From Glandiceps talaboti (Eukaryota; Hemichordata; Enteropneusta; Spengelidae), in the NCBI RefSeq assembly GCF_964340395.1, contig NC_135557.1, positions 9,030,460 through 9,094,459 of the forward strand: a stretch of DNA of 64,000 nucleotides, given 5' to 3'. Shown one piece after another: positions 1 to 12,101 of the stretch. Both the position numbers and the translations under genes were made by a program. How positions within the stretch are numbered: the stretch's first letter is position 1; the number at the start of each line of letters is the position of its first letter. A model generated the notes under the pieces. That model searched no databases. It saw only the letters and a program-made list of their open reading frames with translations, and was not told the origin of the DNA.

Positions 1-96
1 CAGTCAGTCAGTCTTCTTCTTGTAACCAATCATTGCTCAGTACCTTCCTTCATCCCTTCCTTCAGTAGACCTGTGTGCCAGTCAGTCAGTCAGTCA

Positions 97-135
<39 letters not shown>

Positions 136-2058
136 AGTGTTCTGTGTTGATGTTTTTTTTGTCATCTATATATACTCTTAAACACTATCAACTCACTAGT
201 TAGAAATGAATCTTCTTGTGCATCATTGATGACAGCTAATTTGGCCTCTCTATGTTGACAATACCTGGATGCTTCATTGTAGATGTATCTGTTCGAAGTG
301 GATATCAGGTAGCATTTACGGTTAAAGTAATGCCAGCCAGAGCCACAAACTGCAATTTGAGAAAAAAAGTACACGACTATTTCAAGGGGTGCTTAAATGA
401 AGAGTAGCGAAGGTCGGCGTTACCATCAGTGATTTACAAATTAGGTATATAATGTGACTTTTTCGTTTAAATCTTTTAATTCCAAAAGTACAGGGCAGAT
501 TGTGCTGAAATTTGGTAGGGATGTCTCCTCTAAAGATGAAAAATGAAGGATTATTCTAAACACAGACATGGCGATCGTAATAGAGATATGCAAATTAGTT
601 CGAAATATGGGAAGTTTTGTCAAAAAATAAGTCTCAAGAACTACTAAGTAGATGGGGTGAAATTTGGTGTGAAGTTATTTGAAGTATCACTCTGCTTTTG
701 TTGTTTAGTTGAAATTACATTATATCAATAGCAATCAGGACCATGTCCATAGCGTAAGCCAAATGTCAGTATACTTTGTAAAGATAGCTACATTATTTGA
801 TAGACAAGTGGACAAAACATAGCAAAAAATAAACATATGTATGCCAAGGAAGAAGACCCCGCCCACAACAACAGTCAAGTCACGGTGCGAACTACACCGA
901 TAACAACTGTGATAGACAGGGAAGTAGATACACATTGAAAAATAAAACATATAGTCCTAGCAGCAAGACCATGTCCATAGTGACAGTGATATGATTGAAT
1001 ATACTGTATAGATGACAACATGGATGGATGAGCATGTGGATGGAAATTTACAAAAATGACACATTTATACCTAGTAACTTATACGGTCATCCCAACAGGA
1101 TTCCGGTCAGTCTGACATTTTGTGAGAACACTGCTACTGCATCACAATCTGAATAAAGATGGAACATGTAGTGTCGTTTGCAAATGTAACAATAAAGGAC
1201 GGACAGGAAAAAGTAGCACTCAAAATAATAAACGCAAATGCGAAGAGCATTTTATCCAAGCCCTAAAAACAACACAATGTTTTGCAGATACAACAGCAAT
1301 ATATCGACTGACTTAAAAATACATCTAATTATGCAGTTGTGCTACAATGTCATTTGCATCATTGTTTCTTGAGAGGCGTCATATTTATCATACTTACCAA
1401 CGTCGTCTGTTAATAGGGAAGCCAATTTATCTTTTAGGGATAGGATCTCGTGATCGTGATGTTGTTGAAGAGTTTCTAATTTGTCCCTAAGGTCTGCAAC
1501 ATCGTTGTCTATCCTAGTGTCACAATTGTGGAATGCATTGTCAAGTCTGCGAAGTTCATTGTCATGATCTTCTATCGTGCCACTGTAATGCTTGACAGAC
1601 AATAAATGTTGCTCCTGTCGCTCTACAGCATAACTCATTTGAGTCCTTAGATCCTGTTGATTTCTCTGCAGCGATTCGCACTGGTCATCTAATTCGGATA
1701 TTCGGTGTTCCTGCTGTGCCGATCTATCGTTTAGCTGTGATAATATACCTGCCCAGCTATCAATCTCAATTCCATGTATAGCAAGTTGTCGTCCATGTTG
1801 TTCAAGGTCAAAACCACGGAGCTTTAAGTCATCGCGAACGCTACCCAGTTCGATAACCAGTTCTTCAACATCAGAACACAGACTCGTCGAGTCTCTTGGT
1901 ATGTTGAACAGAATAGCACATACATCAGAGCTGTAGCAGTAATTTTCACTGGATAGGCACTCGGAGATATCGTTTTGACCACTGCTTCTGTATATGTGTG
2001 AAGAAAGCAGACAAGCAAACACCCATAGACTGTGTTTTGTTGTCGTGGTAAACGTCAT
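1..2058 (-). CDS. Secreted coiled-coil C-type lectin gene (5' part, runs off the left edge)
   Basis: The visible part is exon 1 (1398-2058) and exon 2 (197-349); the rest lies left of base 1. The start is the ATG at 2058-2056, followed by a hydrophobic leader (residues about 9-20, SLWVFACLL) typical of a signal peptide. Residues about 50-220 are Glu/Asp/Leu/Gln-rich with heptad-like spacing, suggesting a coiled coil that would oligomerise the protein. Exon 2 begins a C-type lectin domain of the long form (CGSGWHYFNRKCYL, then EASRYC and AKLAVIND). Exon 1 ends in phase 1 at an excellent donor (GTAAGTA) and exon 2 starts in matching phase after a TTTCTCAAATTGCAG acceptor. The architecture resembles collectin-like secreted lectins without collagen repeats. 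The sugar-binding residues lie outside the window, so ligand type cannot be judged. Confidence 0.75.
83..135. repeat. (CAGT)n / (CTGT)n microsatellite
   Basis: About five cagt units run into about nine ctgt units. It lies in the intron just downstream of the first lectin-domain exon of the minus-strand gene. Related CTGT arrays recur at 33.4, 43.9 and 61.8 kb. Confidence 0.9.
197..349 (-). CDS. Exon 2: first half of the C-type lectin domain
   Basis: 153 bases starting in phase 1 after the acceptor whose AG is 351-350, and ending at 197 before a GTGAGT donor. The product begins VCGSGWHYFNRKCYLIS and continues through EASRYC and LAVINDAQEDSFLT. These match the first conserved Cys, the WxxxxxxCY element and the C(x)nLAxIxxxxE core of the domain. 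The second half, with the WIGL, EPN/QPD and WND positions, must lie beyond base 1. Confidence 0.72.
350..1397 (-). other. Intron of the lectin gene
   Basis: About 1 kb between matching donor and acceptor. It holds no convincing exon. Around 500-690 two stretches share the phrase tgaaatttggt and look like diverged units of a dispersed AT-rich repeat. An extra exon here cannot be excluded, but none is needed because the phases of exons 1 and 2 already agree. Confidence 0.5.
1398..2058 (-). CDS. Exon 1: signal peptide and coiled-coil stalk
   Basis: Encodes 220 residues plus one base. After the leader come several cysteines within residues 30-62 (ECL, NYCYSS, VCAI, SLCSD), then a long charged segment with regularly spaced Leu/Ile (for example LRRLDNAFHNCDTRID and LETLQQHHDHEILSLKDKL). 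The donor GTAAGTA begins at 1397, reading leftwards. Reading through that donor only adds a short tail before a stop, which supports splicing. Confidence 0.75.
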
Positions 2059-2141
2059 GGTGCAGTAACTTCAGCAAATAATTCGGCAGAACACAATAGG
2101 TTGAATCTACCAATATGCAGGCAGGTGTGGGTACAACTCGC

Positions 2142-2149
2142 ATATATAC
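2142..2149 (-). promoter_or_regulatory. TATA-like box for the minus-strand lectin gene
   Basis: On the minus strand the sequence reads TGTATATATG about 85 bases upstream of the ATG at 2058. That position would give a short untranslated leader of roughly 55 bases. This rests only on spacing and composition. Confidence 0.3.
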
Positions 2150-3838
2150 ACTTTTTTTTTTCTAATTTGCATACAGTACTAACGCAATTTTGGCAACACA
2201 AAACGTCGTCTTTCGTAGAAATATTGACAGGAAATTGTCAAAACCTATTAAGTCTCCCAATTCGAGTCAACATGTGAAAATAAAACAAATGGCAAGTATC
2301 ACCGCTGACGTATCTCCGGTGTACCATATCTAGGTAAATACACACGTACCCTATTTACGTACTGCATGCAATATGCGTACTCTCACCGCCCGGTCATGGT
2401 GCTAACATTAAGGCTATACTGCATTATATGGGGTCGATGAAGAGGTATAGCTATTTCCTGTTCTAGATATGTCACCAAGGAAAATGTAAACATCAGGTAA
2501 AAAACAACTATAAAGTAATCCGTACTGCGTCCAGGTCAGATTTGTATTTAAAAAAAGTATTAATTCGATAAAGTAGGTGACCTTCCCCAGCCATTGACGT
2601 CTTTGCCGACGTCACAGTTGACCTCGACAAACATAGCAAACATAAACAAGTAAGTAAAGTACATTGACCTCCACAGACACTTTGCAAGTGTTGGTTAGGC
2701 ATTACTGGTCAATGAACGTGTTTGCTATGCATGGTATAAAGATATATTACCACCAAGGTAAGGATCTTTCTGCATTTGTATTGAGATGATTGTTTTTTTT
2801 TTATTTGATTCGATTTATTTGAGTACAAGAAACAAAACATCCAGTGTACAGAAAACAAATACAACATACAATATATACATTATTGTGCTGGGATAACACA
2901 GAAAACTTAAAAACGTCTTTCCACTGTGGTCAAACATATATCAAAATATCCTCACTGCATTCAGGCAGATTTCCATTTGATCCTTATGCACACATGACCA
3001 TATTTGGACAGTGATGTTACAGTATTAATTAAGTCAGTGTTCATAAATTCTGTATATTTCATTTTTACCTTCCGTAAGGAAGGTTTTGTATTAGGGGTTG
3101 AAAAGGCTGTGTGTGTATGTGTGTCTCTGTGTGTGTCACCATTTTTCTAAAAATAATGACTGGCTCAATTCAAACGAAATTGTTGATGTAGCTTTTAGTT
3201 TTAATAAGTTATTAGCATATTTTGGTAGGCCACTAAAAAGGAAAAAATAGTTTCTGGTCAGGAAATGTCTAAAGTGGTGTGATGATGCGATTTCTTTTAC
3301 ATTGTCAACAAATGTTAATCATTCTACTTATCATTGCAGTTACTGTTCTTTTTATTTAGTACTTTACAGCAAGTACGTATGTGGGGCAGATGTCATAGGC
3401 TTGTTCATGGTCAGTTCTGCAGTTGTCTTCACTGGCCTGGTGTCAATTAAAGTAGGAAGAGTTAGTTTTGTGTTTTTGCTTTCATCTGCAGACTGAATTG
3501 GTTGGACAAACATGAAAAAAATAACGCGGGAAGGGGCGTATTTAAGTGATGGGCACTGACCAGAAACAATTATCTTTTTTTTTGCTTTTAACACTCATTC
3601 TACGGTGAGTGGCATGCTACAACTTTCTATAAAGCTTCACATTATATGTTGTGGTTGGCCAGGAAATCACTAACAGCAATGGGCAAATAGCAATCAATGA
3701 GAAAAAATAACTTATTGCATATGTTCTGTTGTATTCTAACAATTGTCTGTTGGGACGACTATCTCAAAACTTTGCTCTTATGGAAAGCATTCAGTTTAAA
3801 TCTGGTAAACGTTAGCATTGTGTTTATTGACAGTGTAA
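2150..3838. other. Intergenic, no gene seen
   Basis: I find no supported exon. A short palindrome (taccttccgtaaggaaggt) at about 3066-3085 followed by a GT-rich stretch looks like a dispersed repeat. Confidence 0.4.
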
Positions 3839-3956
3839 ATTGGTTAATATTTAGATTAATGTATTTCCCACTTGAGCAATCGAAATTATATCAAGAAATT
3901 GGTTAATATTTAGATTAATGTATTTCCCACTTGAGCAATCGAAATTATATCAAGAA
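3839..3956. repeat. Perfect 59-bp tandem duplication
   Basis: The unit beginning attggttaatatttag and ending atatcaagaa occurs at 3839-3897 and again, without a single difference by eye, at 3898-3956. The lack of divergence implies a very recent slip or an assembly artefact. Confidence 0.9.
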
Positions 3957-4595
3957 TTTGCCACAGTAACAATATAGGTAACAAAGGCTAAACGTCTTGA
4001 TCATCAGGAGTCTTCTTGCACACTGGGCTCGGCTGTTCCGGTGGCTCTGTTGACAGTGGCACCCCTGGTTAGAGGACGTACTCCCGGGGGTGCCAGTCCT
4101 ATTCCACTATACTGCTCCCCATCTTAAAAGGACTGTGATGTCACCAGTGATTTTATACAGCTGGACTGTGGTAGGGCAAATCATTCCAGGATCAAACTGC
4201 CAACCGTGCACGGGGTGACTTGGGCAATTTGAACTTGTAGTTGACTTTGGTTGATGTATCCTTGCCCTATCGATGAGTCAGTGTGTTGATGGATGACCTT
4301 TATACTGAAGTGAGTGTTCCTTGAAGTTGATCCCCATTGGATATTAACTCCCCAGTGAACACTTTTCTGATGATTTTGCAGTTCAGCACCCCTCCCCCAG
4401 TTGGCCCCGTGAGTGCGGGACCGCAAGTGAGCTCTTCTACTTGGGCTCCATATTCTTAAACTGAGTCCGTTGTTACGAACTCAGATCACCCAAGATGGCT
4501 ACCAGTGTTCGCCAGTGTAGAAGAGTAGCTGGTGAGTTTTTTTTGGAGGGGGATCAGGGAGTATTGATCTGGCACAAATCACCCCATTCTTCTCG

Positions 4596-5300
4596 TCACC
4601 TTGGTAAACAGGACGCTGTACTCTGGAGACAGGTTGATGTTTTGCGGGATTTTTCCATTAAGTAGTTACAAACAAACTGCCACAAGTCAGCAATTGGAAG
4701 GTCATCACCACAGATCCATGTTGTCAGTGGGCAAAGCGGATGGTATATCGACTGAAAACCTTTGCCCTCAAGGGTCTTTCCCACGGTGGCCTTTCCCCAC
4801 AGGTGTTCTGGGAGGTGCTTACTGAAGCAATGGAGCTTCAGTTTCCTGGTCCAACTATTACATCCTGAGATGGGACATGGAAATGAACGTCTGGGATGGC
4901 CTTCTTGTGTTGTTGCCATGGTGACTTGTCTGATGGGTAGGAAGTTTAGTGGTGGTCTGGTGTCATCTTCTTTGCTAGCCTTTACACTACCCGGTTCACA
5001 GGTTTTTGTGGGCGCCATTTCCCTTTTCTTTTGTTGCTGCCACTGGTACTTGGTCTTATAGTCACTGGGGTTGGGTCTGTTTTGGTATGGACATCACCCA
5101 CCAGTCCCTCGTCGGTGATACTGCTGTTTGGGTTGAAAAATTTTCTTGGATGCTGCTGGTATTTGATCTTATAGTTACTAGAGTTGAGTCCATTTTGGTT
5201 GGGACATCAAGTTCCAGTCCCTCGTCGGTCACTTTGGCAGTTCTGGTTAAAGATGGGGTGGCCTCCTGGCGTTTCTTCTCTTCTGGTATCTGTTAGGATC
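4596..5300 (-). pseudogene. Decayed ORF with a C2H2-like finger (possible mobile-element relic)
   Basis: A 140-residue open frame (5018 to 4596) contains FPCPISGCNSWTRKLKLHCF followed by SKHLP: two Cys five apart, then His residues spaced like a C2H2 finger. Upstream on the same strand (about 5300-5060) a Thr/Ser-rich stretch repeats a block beginning VTDEGL twice, but in frames that do not agree. Finger-like modules of this kind occur in several mobile-element proteins. I cannot name the family, and no intact gene is visible. Confidence 0.35.
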
Positions 5301-6550
5301 CAGGGGGTACGGCAGTTTACTGTTGTCTTCCTGATTGCAAAATATGTATACGTTTGCGCACAAAATATTAACTTCGAGTAGCCCCTTTGTATAAGCAATT
5401 TATGGTTGACCCCCACCCCATTCCTCTTATTCCGCTCAGGCCGTACATAATAACTACTCCCTTTTATACCCTGTTCCGTTTCTAGAGTCCACCGTGTCAC
5501 CTGCATCTGTCGTCAGGAGCAGCTCCACTCACAAGTTTCAGACTACAGTTCGTCCTATATCGATAACCGAGTCAATAGGTAGGGACATCATTACAGATAG
5601 TAAGACACAATTTCGAATTTTCTCTTAACCATCTCATCCTATGACCTTAGAATTGATGGCTCAGTCGCTTCGTTAAATGAACGACAGTTATGTGCTTATA
5701 TATTGCTATGCTTTCAATTCTTAATCGTACTGTGAATAGTCTTGATGAAATGACAATCGCAGTCAAAGGGAGACTATAATATCTTTACTTTATTAAAGAT
5801 CCAAATTTCAGTGACAACTAATAATTTTCGCCTATATACGTACTTGCTATCATCTTCTTACCATCAGTGACGTCACCTTTAACTGACCTGGTCGTACATC
5901 TGAATAAGAATTAGCATGGGGCAAACAGTAAATGTACAGGTAAGTCGGCCTCAAACTGTGACCGGAGTTAACAAGATTGCATTTTACTGGGGAGTATAAT
6001 GCGCCCTCAACCCTCAACCATGATTCGTAGTGTATCCCAACCGGCCGCCCATATAACGAAATGGCGGCATTTGTAGAAGGCTCAGATGCCGTCAATACAG
6101 ACTAGTATTCGGACGCCTGCTGCCGATTTTACCTAAAATCTCAGACGGAGGGTGAGTAAACAAATATAACGTTCAACTTTTGATTTAGATGTGCTTCTCA
6201 CTTTCTATCCTATCCATATTTTCTCGATACACATGTACGTATATCATGTCGCCACATAGCTAGGGCTAGCCTAGATAGTCGGTGCATTTTTCCCTGACAG
6301 TGCACTTCGTCTATGCTGAATAACGATATTATTGATTGTATACATTATCTATTCATGTTTATTTTCTATCAACAGATTGTTGAAAACAACTACGCAGGAC
6401 TGTTAACGGCAGCATGGGAATCAACAGTGTCCAGAGGAATATCAAGTCAGACACACATTATATATATATATATATATAAACTCAGTATATGTAATATGTC
6501 TATACTGGAGTATACAGTTCTCAATAATATGTATGCAGAGCGGTATAAAT
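5301..6550. other. Intergenic, no gene seen
   Basis: No exon with lectin, transposon or other recognisable coding content. Only short random open frames are present. A short (TA)n run lies at 6461-6478. Confidence 0.4.
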
Positions 6551-6656
6551 AACACAGTATCAAGCAACATACGGTTAGTCGTCTGATGATCGCAAAAGTG
6601 AAACGCTGTGTAACGGCTCCTGTGTAAGATACACAGGATACACTTGATACTGTGTT
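6551..6656 (+). ncRNA. Hammerhead-ribozyme-like fold (Penelope-associated type)
   Basis: CTGATGA (6583-6589) and GAAAC (6600-6604) are the two conserved core boxes of a hammerhead ribozyme. After GAAAC a 5-base loop leads to GTA (6610-6612), giving the two-base-pair stem III seen in minimal retroelement hammerheads. GTCGT (6578-6582) pairs with ACGGC (6613-6617) as stem I. A perfect 14-bp outer stem (6551-6564 with 6643-6656) encloses everything, with an extra hairpin at 6619-6637. Stem II between the boxes is weak (only a C-G pair is obvious), so this copy may be a degraded ribozyme. Predicted cleavage is after 6612. Confidence 0.5.
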
Positions 6657-7187
6657 AAATAACATGATAACATGTTATATGCGAACATATTTGTTGATGT
6701 ACTTTATCTGATACGCACAATTATTTAGGGTCTTTTATTTGACACTATCTTCGTTATAACATAGAGTAAGGAAAATACACATATTGGCTAATCTAATTCC
6801 TAACATACTTAACTTACATAGGAGCTCTTTCTATGGATTTAACAGAACAATTTTGGGGTATACGTACACATGTTATATTGTCGGAGGCAACTTATTATCA
6901 GAATGAATATTTGTATCTAGGACCCAGTGATACTATTAACAAACTACACTGAATGCAAATGTGTAATACATCAATTAATGGAAAAACTTTGTAAAATGAA
7001 TAAATATTATATGATAGTGAAGTAGTAGTAATTACTCTTGTTTTTAAAACAAAGTGACTAGCTTGAAGTTTCAAAAGGCATAAGAAATCGGTCGGTATTT
7101 TTGTAACTGTTGTATAGCTATTTTCCTTTATCGTTTTTATTTGGAAGAAAGGCATTGGCACAACCAAAGTACAGTATGATCACACAC

Positions 7188-7312
<125 letters not shown>

Positions 7313-8596
7313 CAATCAATATACAGCAATTATTATAAGAGATGATATTGGTATCTTTTTTGGTCTAGTATTTAACTATAGATGTGATAATACATTTAGA
7401 TGTGATAATACATTTAGATGTGATATACCTTTCTGTAAATACTAAAGGTTATAAATAATAAGTCACACTAAACTGATATCCTCGTTTTGACACTTTTTGG
7501 GTGTTGTGTCTCTATCTGACATTCAGTCAACTCTTCGAACACCAGGTCATGCCATAACCCCAACCCAGACGCTAAAATAATACGAACCAATTACCACATC
7601 ATTTAGCCAGTTTACCATTCCATCAACTCGTCAGTCATCGGGTTTCGAACCATTTAAGTGATATAAAGTGTGAAACGAAAACAACTTGGACTACACGTAA
7701 ACCAGGGAATTCCAAAGTTTTCTCTCTCAGGCTAAAAGTATATCACAATATATCACAGTGAACTTTTATGGAGATAAAGAATCACGATTGTTTAGTAAAT
7801 AGCCGATTTCCACAGAGTCACTACTACGAAAAAAGAGAGACTATAGTGTTTCACTTAGGCGGCAGCACGGTGGTTTATACGTCTAACACAAGTTTGTTTT
7901 TGTTACAAATTACATGCAAATGATACATTTTAACATATTATGAACACAAATTGACTTCGTTGTCGTATAGAACAAGGAATATCCCAATACTGTGTTCGCA
8001 GTGAAATGCAGTGTATTATTTCATGTGTGTGCACGGTATCAGGCCTGTATTTTTGTTTGTGTAATTCGTGACATAAATGTGCCAGATGTAAAAGAAAAAT
8101 AACATCATGTCAAATGCTACAGTCTTTCTGGTTTGGTAGCAAGAACATATTTTATGTTAGCTAATTAAAACATTTCTAATTTCATCTCATGTATACTGTA
8201 ACAATTCCAGAGGGACAAAAACATATCAATAGGTAGGAATTCAGTTTACTTTGACAAAGTAGGTATTTCTTTTGTTTCTATTGAGTAAAATCAAATGAAT
8301 AGAAACCATCTTTCAGAGGGTTTAGTTTATAACTGGGTAACAATGACATTTATAGTTATTGAATTATTCCATGCTGGGCAAAAGATAAGGTTGATTTTCG
8401 TGTACAATAACAGCCGTAGGCGTTATTGGAGATAAAATCCTTGATTATGAATATGATATGGATATGATATGATATAATATGGTGTTCCTCGACAGAGGCT
8501 GCTGTCACATGACATATTACATAACTGTATTACTATTACTATAGATTCAGTGTGAAGTAACCTATTGTTTCTTCTTCCCAACGTTTTATAAGTAAC

Positions 8597-8890
8597 ATGG
8601 AAATCAGCGAAGAAGTTAAGAAATGGTACAGGGACCGGGGACTTGGGGGCAGAGATGGATTAAGCAACTTAGCAAAGAAGACATTGGATCCACGGAGATA
8701 ATAGCAGCAATGGATGAAGATGATATCAATGAAATGTCTCTACCACATGGGCAACGCTGTATGCTGAGGAGGGAATGGCGGAAACTAAATGACATCAAAG
8801 TTGAACACCCGCTACCCTTGTGCAAAAATATTTTAGAACATCGCCATCTTTGGATGCAACTCAACTGTTTTTTCTTTCTATATTTTTCCT
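8597..8890 (+). pseudogene. SAM-like domain segment, frameshifted (copy 1)
   Basis: One frame from ATG 8597 reads EEVKKWYRDRGLGG. A different frame from about 8660 reads LSKEDIGSTEIIAAMDEDD, INEMSLPHGQRCMLRREW and RKL. Together these follow the SAM-domain pattern (W...L near the start, a central I/L-rich part, then MxLxxGxRxxLxxxxxxL). No single frame carries the whole domain, and the same break occurs in the second copy, so the lesion predates the duplication. The rest of the parent gene is not recognisable. SAM domains mediate protein or RNA binding; what the parent gene did is unknown. Confidence 0.5.
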
Positions 8891-9241
8891 CTTTTGTTTT
8901 CTAAGTGTTGTTAAAAAAAATATATATATTTTCTTTTAAAAATTAAATGAAAAAAATAAAAAATTCAGGGGAATCTGCCACCTTTGTTTGAGTTTTGCTT
9001 CAAACCACCAAACTGTTTTTATTAGATTGTGGATATCTATGACGTCATCAAGAAACACTTTTAAAGTCGTCATCTTCTTTTTAAAATTCATCGAAATCTA
9101 TAGCTACCATCAATATTAAAGAACTAGTGAAGAATTAGAATGACTCGATTGTGGATAGGTGACTCTGAATTTGTGTAAAACAATTCATGTCTTACTTACT
9201 TGTACTTTATATAGCCCTCACTTGATAGGTAGTGTGGTGCA

Positions 9242-9243
9242 TG

Positions 9244-9282
<39 letters not shown>

Positions 9283-9308
9283 ATGTATGTATGTATGTAT
9301 GTATGTAT
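9242..9308. repeat. (GT)n-(GTAT)n microsatellite, copy 1
   Basis: A GT run passes into GTAT units. The equivalent array at 14,244-14,311 in the second copy has a different unit count, as expected of slippage after duplication. Confidence 0.9.
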
Positions 9309-10839
9309 ATTATATTGTATATACAAGTATTCATACATCTTATAGTTAGGTACACTTACAATGTAGATATAAGTACACATAAACTCTATAGATATGCACA
9401 CACACACTGTATAGATAAGTATACATAGATCGCATAGATACTTTTTAGGTATAAATACATTATATATATATAGGTACAATACATTATATAGTTAAGTATA
9501 CAGACACTTTATAGCTTGTCAAGGCAGACATTTTCAGTTTTCCAAAGCAAATGTAAATATCTCGGAGCTTTAGATGCAGAAATAGACATTTTCAAAATGT
9601 TGTATTATTTTTTATTAGCTTTATCAAACTGTGTACTGACAGTGGTAAATGATGGTGTCAAACGAACAAAGGGTTCAATTCTCCTTCAATGCAGTCCTGT
9701 TGAGACTCGTTTGAAACCGATGTGTGGCTATCGTGTAAAGACTGATGATTGATATGTAAGAACTGATGGATGTTCCTGACACAAAATGGGTCAGTTAAGT
9801 TTAGCTGGAATATCATGAAGCTATTAAAAGTTGTATAGTTTTTTTCATGAATACATACATAACTGATATTATGTAGGAACGTATGAATTCCAGATGGTAG
9901 TGTAAATTGTCTCTTGGAATTGGATTTTTCATTTTCGTGTTTTGTTAATTGCTTCTCTAACTCAATGTTTATATTGTTTTGTTTTGAATGGTGTGTTGAT
10001 TTTATTATTTCCTGACTACCCTCTTTTAAAGTAAAAGTAGAATAATCTAACACCATGGTTACAATTTACAATTGCAAAAGCTGTAAAAGTTCCCCGCATA
10101 ATTGGTAATTTCACGTTGAAAGATATTTGAATTAATCTTGATAATATACACGCTATGGTTAATGATGGGGTCACAACAGCAAAGCGATTTCATTCATTTC
10201 AAAGATGTAAATATTATTTTTAAGAAATAAGCTTGGGGTTGTTCCTCAAGTTCTTCAATCTACTTGAGAACGAAAGCACGCATCTTGACTTAAAGGTATT
10301 CTGTTACCAACAAAGTGAAGGAAACATTGATGAGCCGCTTGTCAAGGCTACAGATTTTGACACAAATGTCTTCATGTTGGAGCAGGCAGTTGCTAGCTCT
10401 GGAAGAGAGTGCTTGCTCCGATGAAGAAAGGGGACTTGATTGCGAACATGAAATTCAGCGACACTTAATAAATGACAACTATGATGATAGTGACTCTGAA
10501 CATAAAGTCATACAATTTATTCACTATACATTGTAGCTATATCCTTGTAGAACTGACTAGTATTACAGTATTAAAAGATCATTGGCAAATAGCAGATACA
10601 TAATCTTAACAAGACCGATTACAGCACCGGAAAATGTTAGTGCAATTGAGAGTCTCACTAATATTATTAAAACTACTAAACAAAAAGGGAAAAAGTGACG
10701 ATACTTGTTGGACGCAGCATCTACAGTCTGTTATACATCTATTTGACCGAACACAATATTCAACTTCCTATACTCAACTATATTCAAATAATATACTCTA
10801 TACATTTTACCTTTGACCCCCACATTTTAATAAGTTATC

Positions 10840-11166
10840 AAACAGGCGACAGTGAGCAGAAGTATCAGTACGGTCAAACGCTTTCTCAAAAACTCAAAAG
10901 GATGGTTGTAAATAGCATTTATTGACTTTGAGAAACTGTTTGGCCGTATTGGGATAAATAAGTAGCAATAATAGAGAGAATAAAAAAAACATTGTCTGAT
11001 GTGCAAAATGACTTGCGAAACCCCGCGAGTTCATCAACAATATGACTATTATTTTCTAGCCAGGTAATGTAGTCGGTTTTCTAAAATGTTACAGAAAATC
11101 TTGCCCATTATTGGCACTGAGTAATTCGTCTGCAGTTACCCACATACTGTTTTATTACCGTTCTTG
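10840..11166 (-). mobile_element. LINE reverse-transcriptase fragment (copy 1, truncated)
   Basis: Read on the minus strand, 11,110-11,030 encodes the same PIMGKIFCNILENRL segment seen in the second copy, a standard conserved stretch near the start of the reverse transcriptase of non-LTR retrotransposons. The fragment ends at the duplication border, so this copy has less of the element than the partner, which continues to about 16,560. Stops and frameshifts show it is dead. Confidence 0.6.
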
Positions 11167-12100
11167 GGGAATTCGAGTTTCCTTTATCAGATAAATTAGG
11201 TCAAGGACAAGAAACGAATTTCCCAACAGTTGAACGGCCAGTGAACAGTGCTTCATTGTAGGTTTTAAAAAAATTGCAATTTTGACAGATAATAGCAACC
11301 AACACGTGTCTCCCTATGGAAATTTAGTTAGGGAGCCGCCAGATTGGATAATAGAGCCGCCATATTGGATTTGCGTCCACAATGACCATGTTATATATTC
11401 TTTGGTATACTGGTTTATTTTATATATGTAGTGTGTTGCATGAAAGCATTTTGACGCATATGTAGATATATGTATTGTTATCAGTCACCATTTTGAGGGA
11501 TGCTCAGTAAGGGCTCCTTAACACTCCCTCAATTCATTGCCAGAATTGACGTGGATTGATAGATCAATGCTACTACGTTTTCATCTGAGAATTCAATATA
11601 TGTTTAAGTACCCGCTGTTTATCACCGATTTTTTATAAAGTTCATCCCAATATTTTTCAAGCGCCCCCTCCCATGCAAATTTGAACAATACGAATTTGAT
11701 ATTTTTATTTATGATGACAGCAGTGAAATAAACCCGAAAAAAACAATTGCCTTGTAAAAATTGAAAAAAATATGACAAGTATGACATATCAATATACACA
11801 CGTATCAAATTTCATCATAACATAAACAAACAATATGTTAATGTTTATGCTGATGTGTTGAATGCATAAAGAACAAACTGTGAAAATATGGAGTTAATAT
11901 CTTTATTTTTAACAAAGTTACGACATTTTTACTAAGTAAAGAATGGGGATGAAAAATAGCCTATTCAACAACCTTAAAGTTTACATGACATTAATAGCAT
12001 ACCTTTTACTCCAGGAACAGGTCTGAAATGACGTAACATATCTTTTTTGTTTGTGTAGTCTCTGATAATTTTCTAGAATATTATTGTTGGCAATATAATA
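11167..12100. other. Spacer between duplication copies, no gene seen upstream of the lectin pseudogene
   Basis: AT-rich non-coding DNA. Near 11,333-11,365 the phrase gagccgcca(g/t)attggat occurs twice in a row. No exon is supported. Confidence 0.4.
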
Positions 12101-12101
12101 T

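Larger units (their letters stand above)
7639..11166. repeat. Segmental duplication, copy 1 (about 3.5 kb)
   Basis: Direct-repeat partner of 12,573-16,137, alignable end to end by eye with scattered substitutions and small indels. The left border is at cgggtttcgaacc and the right border at ccgttcttg. It contains a frameshifted SAM-like segment, a (GTAT)n array, a short acidic open frame near 10.3-10.5 kb, and at its right end the minus-strand RT fragment of a LINE. It lacks the 40-bp insertion found in copy 2, so it keeps the empty target site near 8,005-8,015. Confidence 0.9.

Noticed and set aside
7625-7665. gggtttcgaacc resembling a tRNA B box, which might mark a tRNA or tRNA-derived SINE
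   Set aside because: No A box at the proper distance and no cloverleaf on either strand.
8616-8864. Minus-strand open frame opposite the SAM-like segment, duplicated at 13.6 kb
   Set aside because: The opposite strand carries the recognisable domain; this frame is its shadow.
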